This document shows positions 22,627-29,432 of a stretch of DNA of 64,000 bases, piece by piece (positions within the stretch are counted from its first letter, which is position 1; the number at the start of each line of letters is the position of its first letter). Source of the stretch: a virus; the IMG/VR virus record IMGVR_UViG_3300044470_000095, positions 1 to 64,000 of that record; one strand, 5' to 3'. Below the pieces are notes generated by a model. The model saw only the letters and a program-made list of their open reading frames with translations, was not told the origin of the DNA and ran no database searches. The position numbers and the translations under genes are program-made.

Positions 22627-22635
22627 TTTCAAAAT

Positions 22636-22668
22636 TGTCAGTTGTTAAGGATTGCTTAACAACTGACA
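22636..22668. repeat. Perfect 14-bp inverted repeat
   Basis: TGTCAGTTGTTAAG (22636-22649) and CTTAACAACTGACA (22655-22668) around a 5-nt loop. No T-run on either side, so it is not a clear terminator. It may be an RNA processing signal before the tRNAs or a protein-binding site. From 22669 to 22864 I see no convincing gene. Confidence 0.85.
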
Positions 22669-22864
22669 GCTAGCTTGATAATGAATGCGCCAGTAATGCG
22701 CATGGGGAGCGAATACACCGCCCTTTGGGATATTCGGGGTGCAATGACGCTGAAATTAATGCGTAGCACATCGGGAGGCCGGGCCATTATCAATTTGTTG
22801 CTTTACGAAAAGCAACCGAGACACGCAAGGCGATATCGTGAAAATCGCCGACCGATTCACATAT

Positions 22865-22945
22865 ACCCTTTTACCTCAGTGGCAGAGGAATCCGATGCGC
22901 GCTACAACCGGACAGTCGGTGGTTCGATTCCACCAAGGGGCACCA
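22865..22945 (+). tRNA. tRNA-like element with abnormal anticodon arm (pseudo-tRNA?)
   Basis: The T arm (GGTGG TTCGATT CCACC, 22918-22934), a D arm (CCTC/GAGG, 22874-22888) and the encoded CCA end (22943-22945) are clear. The acceptor stem ACCCTTT/AAGGGGC pairs at six of seven positions, the first pair being A-C. Between TCCG (22891-22894) and CGGA (22909-22912) there are 14 nt instead of a 7-nt loop, so no anticodon can be assigned. Confidence 0.5.
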
Positions 22946-22992
22946 CTACCGCGCTGTGAAGCGCCACATCCCCTAGCGGGAAACTGAATTTT

Positions 22993-23079
22993 GGATATTT
23001 GGCTGAGTGGACTAAGGCAGCGGCTTGCTAAGCCGTAGGGTGTAATGCCCCGCACGTTCGAATCGTGCAATATCCGCCA
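22993..23079 (+). tRNA. tRNA-Ser (GCU)
   Basis: Acceptor GGATATT pairs with AATATCC. The anticodon arm GCGGC TTGCTAA GCCGT shows anticodon GCU. A long variable arm typical of serine tRNA (GGGTG ... CCCC) is followed by T arm GCACG TTCGAAT CGTGC and encoded CCA. It would help translate AGC/AGU codons. Confidence 0.93.
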
Positions 23080-23114
23080 GAGTTTCCATCCGTGCCGATC
23101 AGTCACGGACTTTC

Positions 23115-23145
23115 GCCGCGCCGTAAATGGCTGCGGCTTTTTTTA
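23115..23145 (+). terminator. Intrinsic terminator after tRNA-Ser
   Basis: GCCGC ... GCGGC stem with an inner CC/GG, followed by seven or more T residues (23138-23144). It ends the tRNA transcript, or weakens readthrough into the late operon. Confidence 0.8.
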
Positions 23146-23159
23146 TTCAAGGACATCAA

Positions 23160-23465
23160 ATGTCGGTACTATCAGGCCCAGCAACGCCGGTATTTGAATC
23201 TGGCTTGCTATACAACAATATTACGACCGCAACGACTGCGCTCGTCAAATCTGGCGCGGGCACGCTTGGCCGCCTAATCATCAACACTGCCGGCGCAGGG
23301 TCAAGCGCAGCTATTTACGACGGGTTATCAGCAAGTGGTACATTGATCGCTACGGTATCGACCGCAACCCAGAATAGCCTATCATTCGGCATCGCCTTCG
23401 CAGCCGGATTGTGTGTCGTGACTTCGGGTGGGTCGGCGGCAAATATCACTGTTGCTTATGCGTAA
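23160..23465 (+). CDS. Small beta-rich virion-like protein
   Basis: 101 residues from ATG 23160 (AAGGA 8 bp upstream). Alternating strands rich in Ser, Thr, Ala and Gly (GAGTLGRLIINTAGAGSSAA, then SFGIAFAAGLCVVTSG) suggest a compact beta-sandwich. The 35936 protein has similar length and pattern (TPGRLVRVNVLTAGAAGTAS). Probably a capsid decoration or accessory virion protein. No closer family recognised. Confidence 0.55.
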   Translation: MSVLSGPATPVFESGLLYNNITTATTALVKSGAGTLGRLIINTAGAGSSAAIYDGLSASGTLIATVSTATQNSLSFGIAFAAGLCVVTSGGSAANITVAYA

Positions 23466-23491
23466 GCATCATTAAAGGCAAAACGTGAATA

Positions 23492-24052
23492 ATGCAAAGC
23501 GAACAGGAGAAATTATATAAAGCATTGACGCCTTTGCAGCGGCAAGTTGCCGACAATGTTATAAAAAAAGGGATGAGTGGCGTAGATGCTTATAAAGCAT
23601 CAAAAGGAAAGGCAAAGACCGAGAACGCTATTAAATCCGGGGCTAGCGAAATCCTTGCAAATCCTTACGTAATAGCATACATGGATTCCATGCGCTCTAG
23701 CGCCCTTAAAGACACCATCATGACGCGAGAAGAGGCGCTAGAGCGACTTACGCGAACTGCCCGCACCTCGCTATCAGACCTGGTCGAATTCGGCTCCTAC
23801 GAGGTCGAAACGACGGATGGCAAAAAGGTGAAACAATCTCTGTGGCGCATTAAGGATTCAGCAGCGCAAGATCCGGAAAAGATTGCCGCCATATCAGAGT
23901 TATCCGCTGGTAAGGATGGGTTGAAGATCAAGACGCATTCTTCGTTACAAGCCATTAAACAAATTAGCGACATGCAAGGATGGAACTTGCAAGGCGATGA
24001 CGGTAAAGAAAAAGATTCCGATGTGCGTATTCATGGTGGATTGCCAGATTAA
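23492..24052 (+). CDS. terS: Terminase small subunit
   Basis: 186 residues. LTPLQRQVADNVIKKGMSGV DAYKASKGKAKTENAIKSGA is the N-terminal DNA-binding helix-turn-helix of the Terminase_2 family, followed by MTREEALERLTRTARTSLSD. It recognises phage DNA and loads the large subunit encoded directly downstream. Confidence 0.85.
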   Translation: MQSEQEKLYKALTPLQRQVADNVIKKGMSGVDAYKASKGKAKTENAIKSGASEILANPYVIAYMDSMRSSALKDTIMTREEALERLTRTARTSLSDLVEFGSYEVETTDGKKVKQSLWRIKDSAAQDPEKIAAISELSAGKDGLKIKTHSSLQAIKQISDMQGWNLQGDDGKEKDSDVRIHGGLPD

Positions 24053-24125
24053 TTGTGCAGCACAACACACTATGGAAAGTCTCAAAAACGTCGGGTTAAT
24101 ACAATGACGGATTGTGCGGTGCGCA

Positions 24126-25403
24126 ATGCCTGATATTTATCTTCCAGTTCTGCATGCTGGGCAAGTCAATATCTGGCAAAAACGTACACGGCTGGATGTT
24201 ATTCGATGCGGTCGGCGGTGGGGTAAGACGAAAGACCTTGTAACCATTGCCGGCGATGGCGCAGCTAAAGGGAAAAAGGTCGGCATTTTCACGCCAGAGC
24301 ATAAGCAGCTTGCCGAGCCGTTTGATGAGTTGCGCGAGATATTGGCACCGATCACGAAATCGGTAAATTCGTCAAGCGGGATTATCCGCACCACGACGGA
24401 TGGGAAACTAGATTTTTGGACGTTGAACGACAATGATCTAGCGGGGCGCGGCAGGGAATACGACATCGTTCTAATTGACGAGGCCGCATTCACAAAGAAA
24501 ACCCAGATGTTGAATATCTGGAAAAAGTCGATCAAGCCGACAATGTTGACGACCAAGGGATTCGCCAGGGTCTATAGCACGCCTTATGGCGATGACCCTG
24601 AAAATTTCTTTTGGCAATGCTGCAATAACCCGGAACTAGGATTTACGGAATTTCACGCTCCAACAAGCAGCAACCCATATGTACCGGAAGATGAATTAGA
24701 AAAAGAACGGCTAAATAATCATCCACTTGTATTTCGGCAAGAATATTTGGCAGAGTTCGTTGATTGGTCTGGCGTAGCATTTTTTAGCGTAGACAGCCTC
24801 ACGGTTGATGGACAAGGCGTACCAATGCCAAACGGATGCGATTACGTATTCGCCGTCATTGATTCAGCCATGAAAGACGGCAGTGGAAATGATGGCACGG
24901 CGGTTATTTATTGCGCGATCTCGAAGTATTATGGCCATAGAATGGTCATTCTAGATTGGGATATTGTGCAGATTAACTCTGATTTGCTGATTAATTGGTT
25001 GCCCAATGTTTTTGCGCAATTGGAATATTTCGCCAAATTAACAAAAGCACGTCTTGGCTCTGCTGGCGCATGGATCGAAGACAAGCAGTCCGGCATAACC
25101 CTAAACCAACATTCTGTGCGTATGGGGTGGCCGGCACGAGCGATTGAGGGCGATATTACAGCGGTCGGTAAGGATGGCCGCGCGATTGGTGCATCTGGCC
25201 CGGTATATCGTGGTGAAGTCAAAATTAGCCAACCAGCATTTGAAAAAACCAAAGAATTTAAGGGGCAGAATCGTAATCACTGCCTTTCGCAAATTACGTC
25301 ATATAGGATAGGCGACAAGGACGCGGCAAAGCGCAGCGATGACTTGGCAGACTGTTTTACATATGCCGTCATCATTGGATTAAACGGCCCAGATGGGTTT
25401 TAG
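24126..25403 (+). CDS. terL: Terminase large subunit
   Basis: 425 residues. Walker A is CGRRWGKTKD near residue 26. Walker B is YDIVLIDEAAF, with a coupling segment ARVYSTPYGDDPENFF. The nuclease domain has FAVIDSAMKDGSGNDGTA, WIEDKQSG and a final SDDLADCFTYAVIIG supplying acidic residues. It packages DNA using ATP and cuts concatemers. A GTG at 24114 would add four residues. Neither start has a clear ribosome site. Confidence 0.93.
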   Translation: MPDIYLPVLHAGQVNIWQKRTRLDVIRCGRRWGKTKDLVTIAGDGAAKGKKVGIFTPEHKQLAEPFDELREILAPITKSVNSSSGIIRTTTDGKLDFWTLNDNDLAGRGREYDIVLIDEAAFTKKTQMLNIWKKSIKPTMLTTKGFARVYSTPYGDDPENFFWQCCNNPELGFTEFHAPTSSNPYVPEDELEKERLNNHPLVFRQEYLAEFVDWSGVAFFSVDSLTVDGQGVPMPNGCDYVFAVIDSAMKDGSGNDGTAVIYCAISKYYGHRMVILDWDIVQINSDLLINWLPNVFAQLEYFAKLTKARLGSAGAWIEDKQSGITLNQHSVRMGWPARAIEGDITAVGKDGRAIGASGPVYRGEVKISQPAFEKTKEFKGQNRNHCLSQITSYRIGDKDAAKRSDDLADCFTYAVIIGLNGPDGF

Positions 25404-25411
25404 GATAATTA

Positions 25412-26842
25412 ATGTCTGAAATCTCATTGAATGGAAGCTGCGTCGGAAACGCTCTATCCGATCTGTTGATGTATGACGAGCTGCAACCAGGCGACGAAGT
25501 AAGCTATCAGGCTTGCAAAAATATATTCATGTATCACCCGCTTGGCCGGAAAATGGCCGAGCTTCCCGTTTCAATGGCAATGAGCCAGCGCCGGGAGATT
25601 ACGGTTCCTGGTGCGCCTGAAAAGATGATTGTCGACGCATTCCTGCGAGAATGGGATGCGCTGCAAGCCGATAGGCATATTGCGAACGTCAAGGTATTGA
25701 GCCGCGTGTATGGCGTGGCATCGATCATCTATGGCGCTGAGGGCGTGCCGACTGATAGGCCAATCGATCCGAACTCGCTATTCGATCTGGAAATTTATTT
25801 TAACGATCTTGACCCGCTCAATACCGCCGGCAGTCTGGTATTGAATCAAGACCCGAATGCGCCTGATTTTCAGAAACATGCCGCAATCACAGTAGCGGGA
25901 CAGGTATATCATCGCAGCCGTTCATGTACGATCATGAACGAAAACCCGATTTATATCGGATACACCAATTCCGGCTTCGGCTATGTCGGGCGGTCAGTCT
26001 ATCAGCGCGCATTTTTCCCGCTGAAGTCGTTTGTCCAGTCGATGATTACCGATGACTTGGTGACGAAAAAAGCCGGTGTATTGGTCGCCAAGATGAAGCA
26101 AGCTGGGTCTGTGGTTGACCGGGCGATGCTGGCGTTTCAGGGAATCAAGCGTAATCTTTTGAAAGAAGCCAAGACGACAAATGTCATTGGCATCGGCACT
26201 GATGAGTCTATCGAGACTCTCAATATGCAAAACGCAGATACGGCCATGACCGTTGCGCGCAAGAATATTCTGGAAAACATTGCCGCAGCTTCGGCGATGC
26301 CAGCAAAATTGCTTAATTCGGAATCGTTCGCGGAAGGGTTCGGAGAGGGCACGGAAGACGCGAAGGATATTGTTCGATTCCTGAACGGCATGCGTATTGA
26401 AATGCAGCCGCTCTACGATTTTTTCGATCCGATTGTCATGCGCCGCGCATGGAATCCCGAGTTCTATAAAACTGTGCAAGCAGAAATCCCAGAATATCGG
26501 AAAATCGGCTACACGCAAGCGTTTTACGAATGGAAGAATGCGTTCAAGGCGGTTTGGCCGAATTTGATCGAGGAAGCGCCAGGCGAGGCCAGCAAGGAAG
26601 ATAAAGTAAAAATGGATGCGGCGGTCGCCATTCTCGAAACGCTGATGCCGCAGATGGACCCAGACAACAAGATCGCGTTAATGGATTGGTTCTCCTCCAA
26701 CATCGGAGAGTGCAAGAATATTTTCCCGCACCCGCTTGTGTTGGATATGGATGCTTTGCGTAATTACGAACCGCCAGCACCGCCGTCAATGGGCGAGGAT
26801 GGATCAGATGGCAAGTCGGAATCTACGGAAACCAAGGCTTGA
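25412..26842 (+). CDS. Portal protein (DUF1073-like)
   Basis: 476 residues. LGRKMAELPVSMAMSQRREI, VLSRVYGVASIIYGAEG, GRSVYQRAFFPLKSFVQSMI and ENIAAASAMPAKLLNSESFA, EGFGEGTEDAKDIVRF fit DUF1073/portal-like proteins. The gene lies between terminase and head-morphogenesis genes, as portals do. The product forms the ring through which DNA enters. The last 79 bp overlap a minus-strand gene. Confidence 0.82.
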   Translation: MSEISLNGSCVGNALSDLLMYDELQPGDEVSYQACKNIFMYHPLGRKMAELPVSMAMSQRREITVPGAPEKMIVDAFLREWDALQADRHIANVKVLSRVYGVASIIYGAEGVPTDRPIDPNSLFDLEIYFNDLDPLNTAGSLVLNQDPNAPDFQKHAAITVAGQVYHRSRSCTIMNENPIYIGYTNSGFGYVGRSVYQRAFFPLKSFVQSMITDDLVTKKAGVLVAKMKQAGSVVDRAMLAFQGIKRNLLKEAKTTNVIGIGTDESIETLNMQNADTAMTVARKNILENIAAASAMPAKLLNSESFAEGFGEGTEDAKDIVRFLNGMRIEMQPLYDFFDPIVMRRAWNPEFYKTVQAEIPEYRKIGYTQAFYEWKNAFKAVWPNLIEEAPGEASKEDKVKMDAAVAILETLMPQMDPDNKIALMDWFSSNIGECKNIFPHPLVLDMDALRNYEPPAPPSMGEDGSDGKSESTETKA

Positions 26843-27114
26843 GACGTTGGTTTCTTGGTCTTTGGCTTGATTCCTTGTTGTGATTCTGGCTTTGCTGGCG
26901 GGGCATCAATTCCCAATGCAATCTGGATATCATATTGCGGTGATTGATCCGGTCGAATGATTTCAATTTCCGTTGTTGGTGGCAAATCGAAATGCTTGAT
27001 TGCGCGGCGCACGATGATTTCAAATGATCGTTGCGATAGCGGCCCGGACAGATGCACAGACGCATCGATCTGCGAGCGGACAAAGCCTTTGATGTCTTCG
27101 ATGTTGTGTGTCAT
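26764..27114 (-). CDS. Hypothetical protein, paralogue of 27111 gene
   Basis: 116 residues. The first 60 (IEDIKGFVRSQIDASVHLSG, RSFEIIVRRAIKHFDLPPTT) align with the next upstream protein. The tail is low-complexity (Pro, Ser, Asp, Gly) and antisense to the portal C-terminus, so the gene end may have been captured from readthrough. It is the last gene of a leftward block. Function unknown. Confidence 0.5.
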   Translation of the reverse strand: MTHNIEDIKGFVRSQIDASVHLSGPLSQRSFEIIVRRAIKHFDLPPTTEIEIIRPDQSPQYDIQIALGIDAPPAKPESQQGIKPKTKKPTSQALVSVDSDLPSDPSSPIDGGAGGS

Positions 27115-27410
27115 TTTTCGTTTCCTTGTATTTGAAAATAGTCATCGGCATCACGGTATCCGGGGATGTCGATTTCAATGTCAGTTAGATAATCCCTAGT
27201 ATATTGGGAAGTATCGCTTCTAAAAGTGACGATGATACTGCGGCTGAATGAAACGACGATATCTGCCGTTTCTGGAAGTTCAAACTTTCGGATGGCACGG
27301 TCGCGGATTATTGAATACGAACGCTCGGTTAATGGCGCTTTAGTAAGCTTCATGGTTGATTCTACTTGTTCACGAATAAACTTTTTAACCTCTTCCTTGC
27401 TGTCGGTCAT
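27111..27410 (-). CDS. Hypothetical protein of leftward block
   Basis: 99 residues: EEVKKFIREQVESTMKLTKA, RSYSIIRDRAIRKFELPETA, then a beta-rich end. Tandem paralogue of the 26764 gene. Both overlap neighbours by 4 bp. Function unknown. Confidence 0.6.
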   Translation of the reverse strand: MTDSKEEVKKFIREQVESTMKLTKAPLTERSYSIIRDRAIRKFELPETADIVVSFSRSIIVTFRSDTSQYTRDYLTDIEIDIPGYRDADDYFQIQGNEK

Positions 27411-27736
27411 AGGATTCCTATTCGGTTCGAATTGTGAATGTGTATGCAGTATGTAATTGGCGGAAGCTCGCGAACTCCGAGAAAATATTCAAGCGCATCG
27501 GGAGAGCAGGTTTTTGTATCGATTTCGACGGTTGCCATGAATCCATCGCTGCGCCGACTCACGCCAGCAAGCTTGACGCCATTCGGCATTAAATGCGCGC
27601 ACAGTGCCATAAACGACGCCTCTTGTGATATTGGAGAGTCTGGCGCTTTGGTTAGCAGCAAATCAAGCATCGCGTCATTGAGATAGCCATGCAACCACGA
27701 TAGTAGTTGTTCTTGCGTGGCGTTATCGGGCGGCAT
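27407..27736 (-). CDS. Hypothetical protein of leftward block
   Basis: 109 residues from the ATG preceded by AAAGGGG (MPPDNATQEQLLSWLHGYLN). The C-terminal half is beta-rich (KLAGVSRRSDGFMATVEIDT). A longer frame to 27796 overlaps another small gene and lacks a ribosome site. Unknown function. Confidence 0.55.
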   Translation of the reverse strand: MPPDNATQEQLLSWLHGYLNDAMLDLLLTKAPDSPISQEASFMALCAHLMPNGVKLAGVSRRSDGFMATVEIDTKTCSPDALEYFLGVRELPPITYCIHIHNSNRIGIL

Positions 27737-27738
27737 GT

Positions 27739-27843
27739 TCAAACCCCTTTTTGGTTGCGTAGTTGGTGCATTAAACACATTTGCGTTTTCTCCCAATCAA
27801 TCAATACCCGGGGCGTAATCGGGAGTTTTTTGGGGATAACCAT
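27739..27843 (-). CDS. Very small ORF of leftward block (34 aa)
   Basis: MVIPKKLPITPRVLIDWEKT and a basic end. A GTG at 27846 overlaps the preceding stop. Supported only by its fit into the overlapping gene chain. Confidence 0.35.
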   Translation of the reverse strand: MVIPKKLPITPRVLIDWEKTQMCLMHQLRNQKGV

Positions 27844-27962
27844 CACAATGGTGCGCCGTAATACGAATTTTCGTGCCGATCCTTGAGCTTAACCAGTTTT
27901 TTAGCGGCGCGAATAAAAATTGCGAGTAATTCCGCGCCTTGCATGTGAGTTCGTTCTTTCAT
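27843..27962 (-). CDS. Very small ORF of leftward block (39 aa)
   Basis: MKERTHMQGAELLAIFIRAA then KKLVKLKDRHENSYYGAPL, an amphipathic basic helix. The ATG overlaps the stop of the upstream 35-aa frame, so translation is probably coupled. Confidence 0.4.
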   Translation of the reverse strand: MKERTHMQGAELLAIFIRAAKKLVKLKDRHENSYYGAPL

Positions 27963-28066
27963 ATGTCGTCCGCGCACTCTTGCGTTTTTTCTTTGCCGCA
28001 AGTGCATTTGAAATCATAATCGTCGTTTATATCGACTTGATCGCGGTCGTTTAGTTCGATGTTCAT
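27959..28066 (-). CDS. Very small acidic ORF with CxC (35 aa)
   Basis: MNIELNDRDQVDINDDYDFK followed by CTCGKEKTQEC, a possible metal-binding knuckle. Its start overlaps the stop of the exported protein at 28063. Confidence 0.4.
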   Translation of the reverse strand: MNIELNDRDQVDINDDYDFKCTCGKEKTQECADDI

Positions 28067-28368
28067 CGCGTCACGATCCTTATGTATTTTGGAGTAACAA
28101 GCGTGATGGTGTAAGTATTGCCCATTCCGCAGATGTATTGATACGATGCTTGCTCTTGTTGTACAACATACAATAGCTTATTGCACGGATAGCCAAAATT
28201 GATTATCTCGCCAGACATCGCAATAGCGCGCTTTTCGCTCAGTTGCCACCACTTTGATTGATCTTGATTCTGGAGCAAGTAAATATGGAAATGTTCAGAC
28301 AGCGGAATTGATTGAGATCGGGAGAGGCTTGCGACAGCTATTAAGATGCAAAAAATAAAGGTTTTCAT
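28063..28368 (-). CDS. Small exported protein
   Basis: 101 residues with signal peptide MKTFIFCILIAVASLSRSQS. The mature part has two cysteines (YPCNKLL, YICGMG) that could form a disulphide bond. Second gene of the leftward block. Perhaps a periplasmic lysogenic-conversion product. No family recognised. Confidence 0.55.
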   Translation of the reverse strand: MKTFIFCILIAVASLSRSQSIPLSEHFHIYLLQNQDQSKWWQLSEKRAIAMSGEIINFGYPCNKLLYVVQQEQASYQYICGMGNTYTITLVTPKYIRIVTR

Positions 28369-28526
28369 TTCGATTCCCTTTCGGCAATAAGTTCTTTGTA
28401 AGCCTTGGATTTATAAAGCCCGGACACGACCATGCTGACCTTCATCGCGGCTTGTGTGCCGGATAAGGCGGGATTGGCTCGCATCAAGCGAATTGCTTTT
28501 TCGGTTTTGGTCAATGTAATCTCCAT
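28365..28526 (-). CDS. Small helix-turn-helix-like protein (53 aa)
   Basis: MEITLTKTEKAIRLMRANPA, then GTQAAMKVSMVVSGLYKSKA: a short DNA-binding helix-turn-helix of the type used by terminase-like or regulatory proteins. It is the first gene of the leftward block behind a promoter and overlaps the next start by 4 bp. Possibly the block's own regulator. Confidence 0.55.
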   Translation of the reverse strand: MEITLTKTEKAIRLMRANPALSGTQAAMKVSMVVSGLYKSKAYKELIAERESK

Positions 28527-28543
28527 AAAAATAACTACACCAC

Positions 28544-28573
28544 AGTATATACACGAATAGGCGATTGTGGCAA
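28544..28573 (-). promoter_or_regulatory. Promoter of leftward block
   Basis: On the minus strand TTGCCA (28568-28573) and TATACT (28544-28549) are 18 bp apart, ending about 18 bp before ATG 28526. It overlaps the start of the plus-strand head-morphogenesis gene. Confidence 0.6.
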
Positions 28574-29376
28574 ATTTTTACGATACGATCACCGAAGCGA
28601 TCCGGGATATCGAGGCGCATGGCTTCGACAGCGAGCAGCGGATCACACGATGGATCGGATTAATTGAGCAAGCCGCAAAAGATTCGATGACGCCGGAGCA
28701 TGTGGTAAATCAGGCCCTATCCGGCATGATGCAAGGCATCTACAAAAAGATGATCGAGCGCGGCGGCATCATGAAAATGCACAAGGGTATTTCGCGCTTT
28801 ACGATTGACCGGCTGTCGCCGAAACTGCGCAATGAGTTGGATCGCCGGATCATGGCAAGCGCCCAGCTTATCAAATTAAACCGCCAGCAAGCCATTGCGC
28901 AGACCATCCAGCGGTTTAGCGGGTGGGCATCATCAATACCTGGGGGCGGCAGCAAAGCGGTTGATGTGATGGACGTTAAGGCCAATCTCAAGAAGTCGTT
29001 TTCAGCGCAGACTTATGAATATCGCCGAGTTGCTATTGACCAGGGGCATAAACTAGTTGCCTCGCTGAATGAAATCATTGCGGTAGATGGTGGAGCGATT
29101 GCAGGGGAATGGAATAGCCATTGGCGGCAAAAAAATTACTCTTTTCGGCCAGACCATAAAGCGCGGGATGGCAAGGTCTATGCAATTCGCGGTAATTGGG
29201 CCTTAGAAAAAGGCTTGATGACAAAAGGCGCAGGTTACTACGACGATATGACGGCTGCGGGTGAAGAGGTATTTTGCAGATGCAGTGTTACGTGGCTTTA
29301 CAATCTCCGAGACCTTCCACCCGAGATGCTCACGGCGGCGGGTGAAAAAGCTCTCGAATCAGCAAGAATGCAATAA
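28567..29376 (+). CDS. Phage head morphogenesis protein (Mu gpF/SPP1 gp7-like)
   Basis: 269 residues, GTG start. A helical N-terminal part is followed by the family signature near the C-terminus: WNSHWRQKNYSFRPDHKARD GK, YAIRGNWA and GEEVFCRCSVTWL, with the paired cysteines of gpF-like minor capsid proteins. It follows portal in gene order despite the intervening leftward block. Assists capsid assembly or DNA injection. Confidence 0.82.
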   Translation: MANFYDTITEAIRDIEAHGFDSEQRITRWIGLIEQAAKDSMTPEHVVNQALSGMMQGIYKKMIERGGIMKMHKGISRFTIDRLSPKLRNELDRRIMASAQLIKLNRQQAIAQTIQRFSGWASSIPGGGSKAVDVMDVKANLKKSFSAQTYEYRRVAIDQGHKLVASLNEIIAVDGGAIAGEWNSHWRQKNYSFRPDHKARDGKVYAIRGNWALEKGLMTKGAGYYDDMTAAGEEVFCRCSVTWLYNLRDLPPEMLTAAGEKALESARMQ

Positions 29377-29398
29377 ACCAAACAACAAACAAACACAA

Positions 29399-29420
29399 GC
29401 CGCCTTCGGGCGGTTTTTTA
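29399..29420 (+). terminator. Intrinsic terminator
   Basis: CCGCC TTCG GGCGG with a UUCG tetraloop followed by six T residues, between the head-morphogenesis and prohead genes. It may limit upstream transcription or act on a fraction of late transcripts. Confidence 0.85.
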
Positions 29421-29432
29421 TTGGGAAAACAA

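Noticed and set aside
22675-22959. 94-codon plus-strand ORF between the inverted repeat and tRNA-Ser
   Set aside because: It overlaps the tRNA-like element, has no ribosome site and its product is shadow-like.
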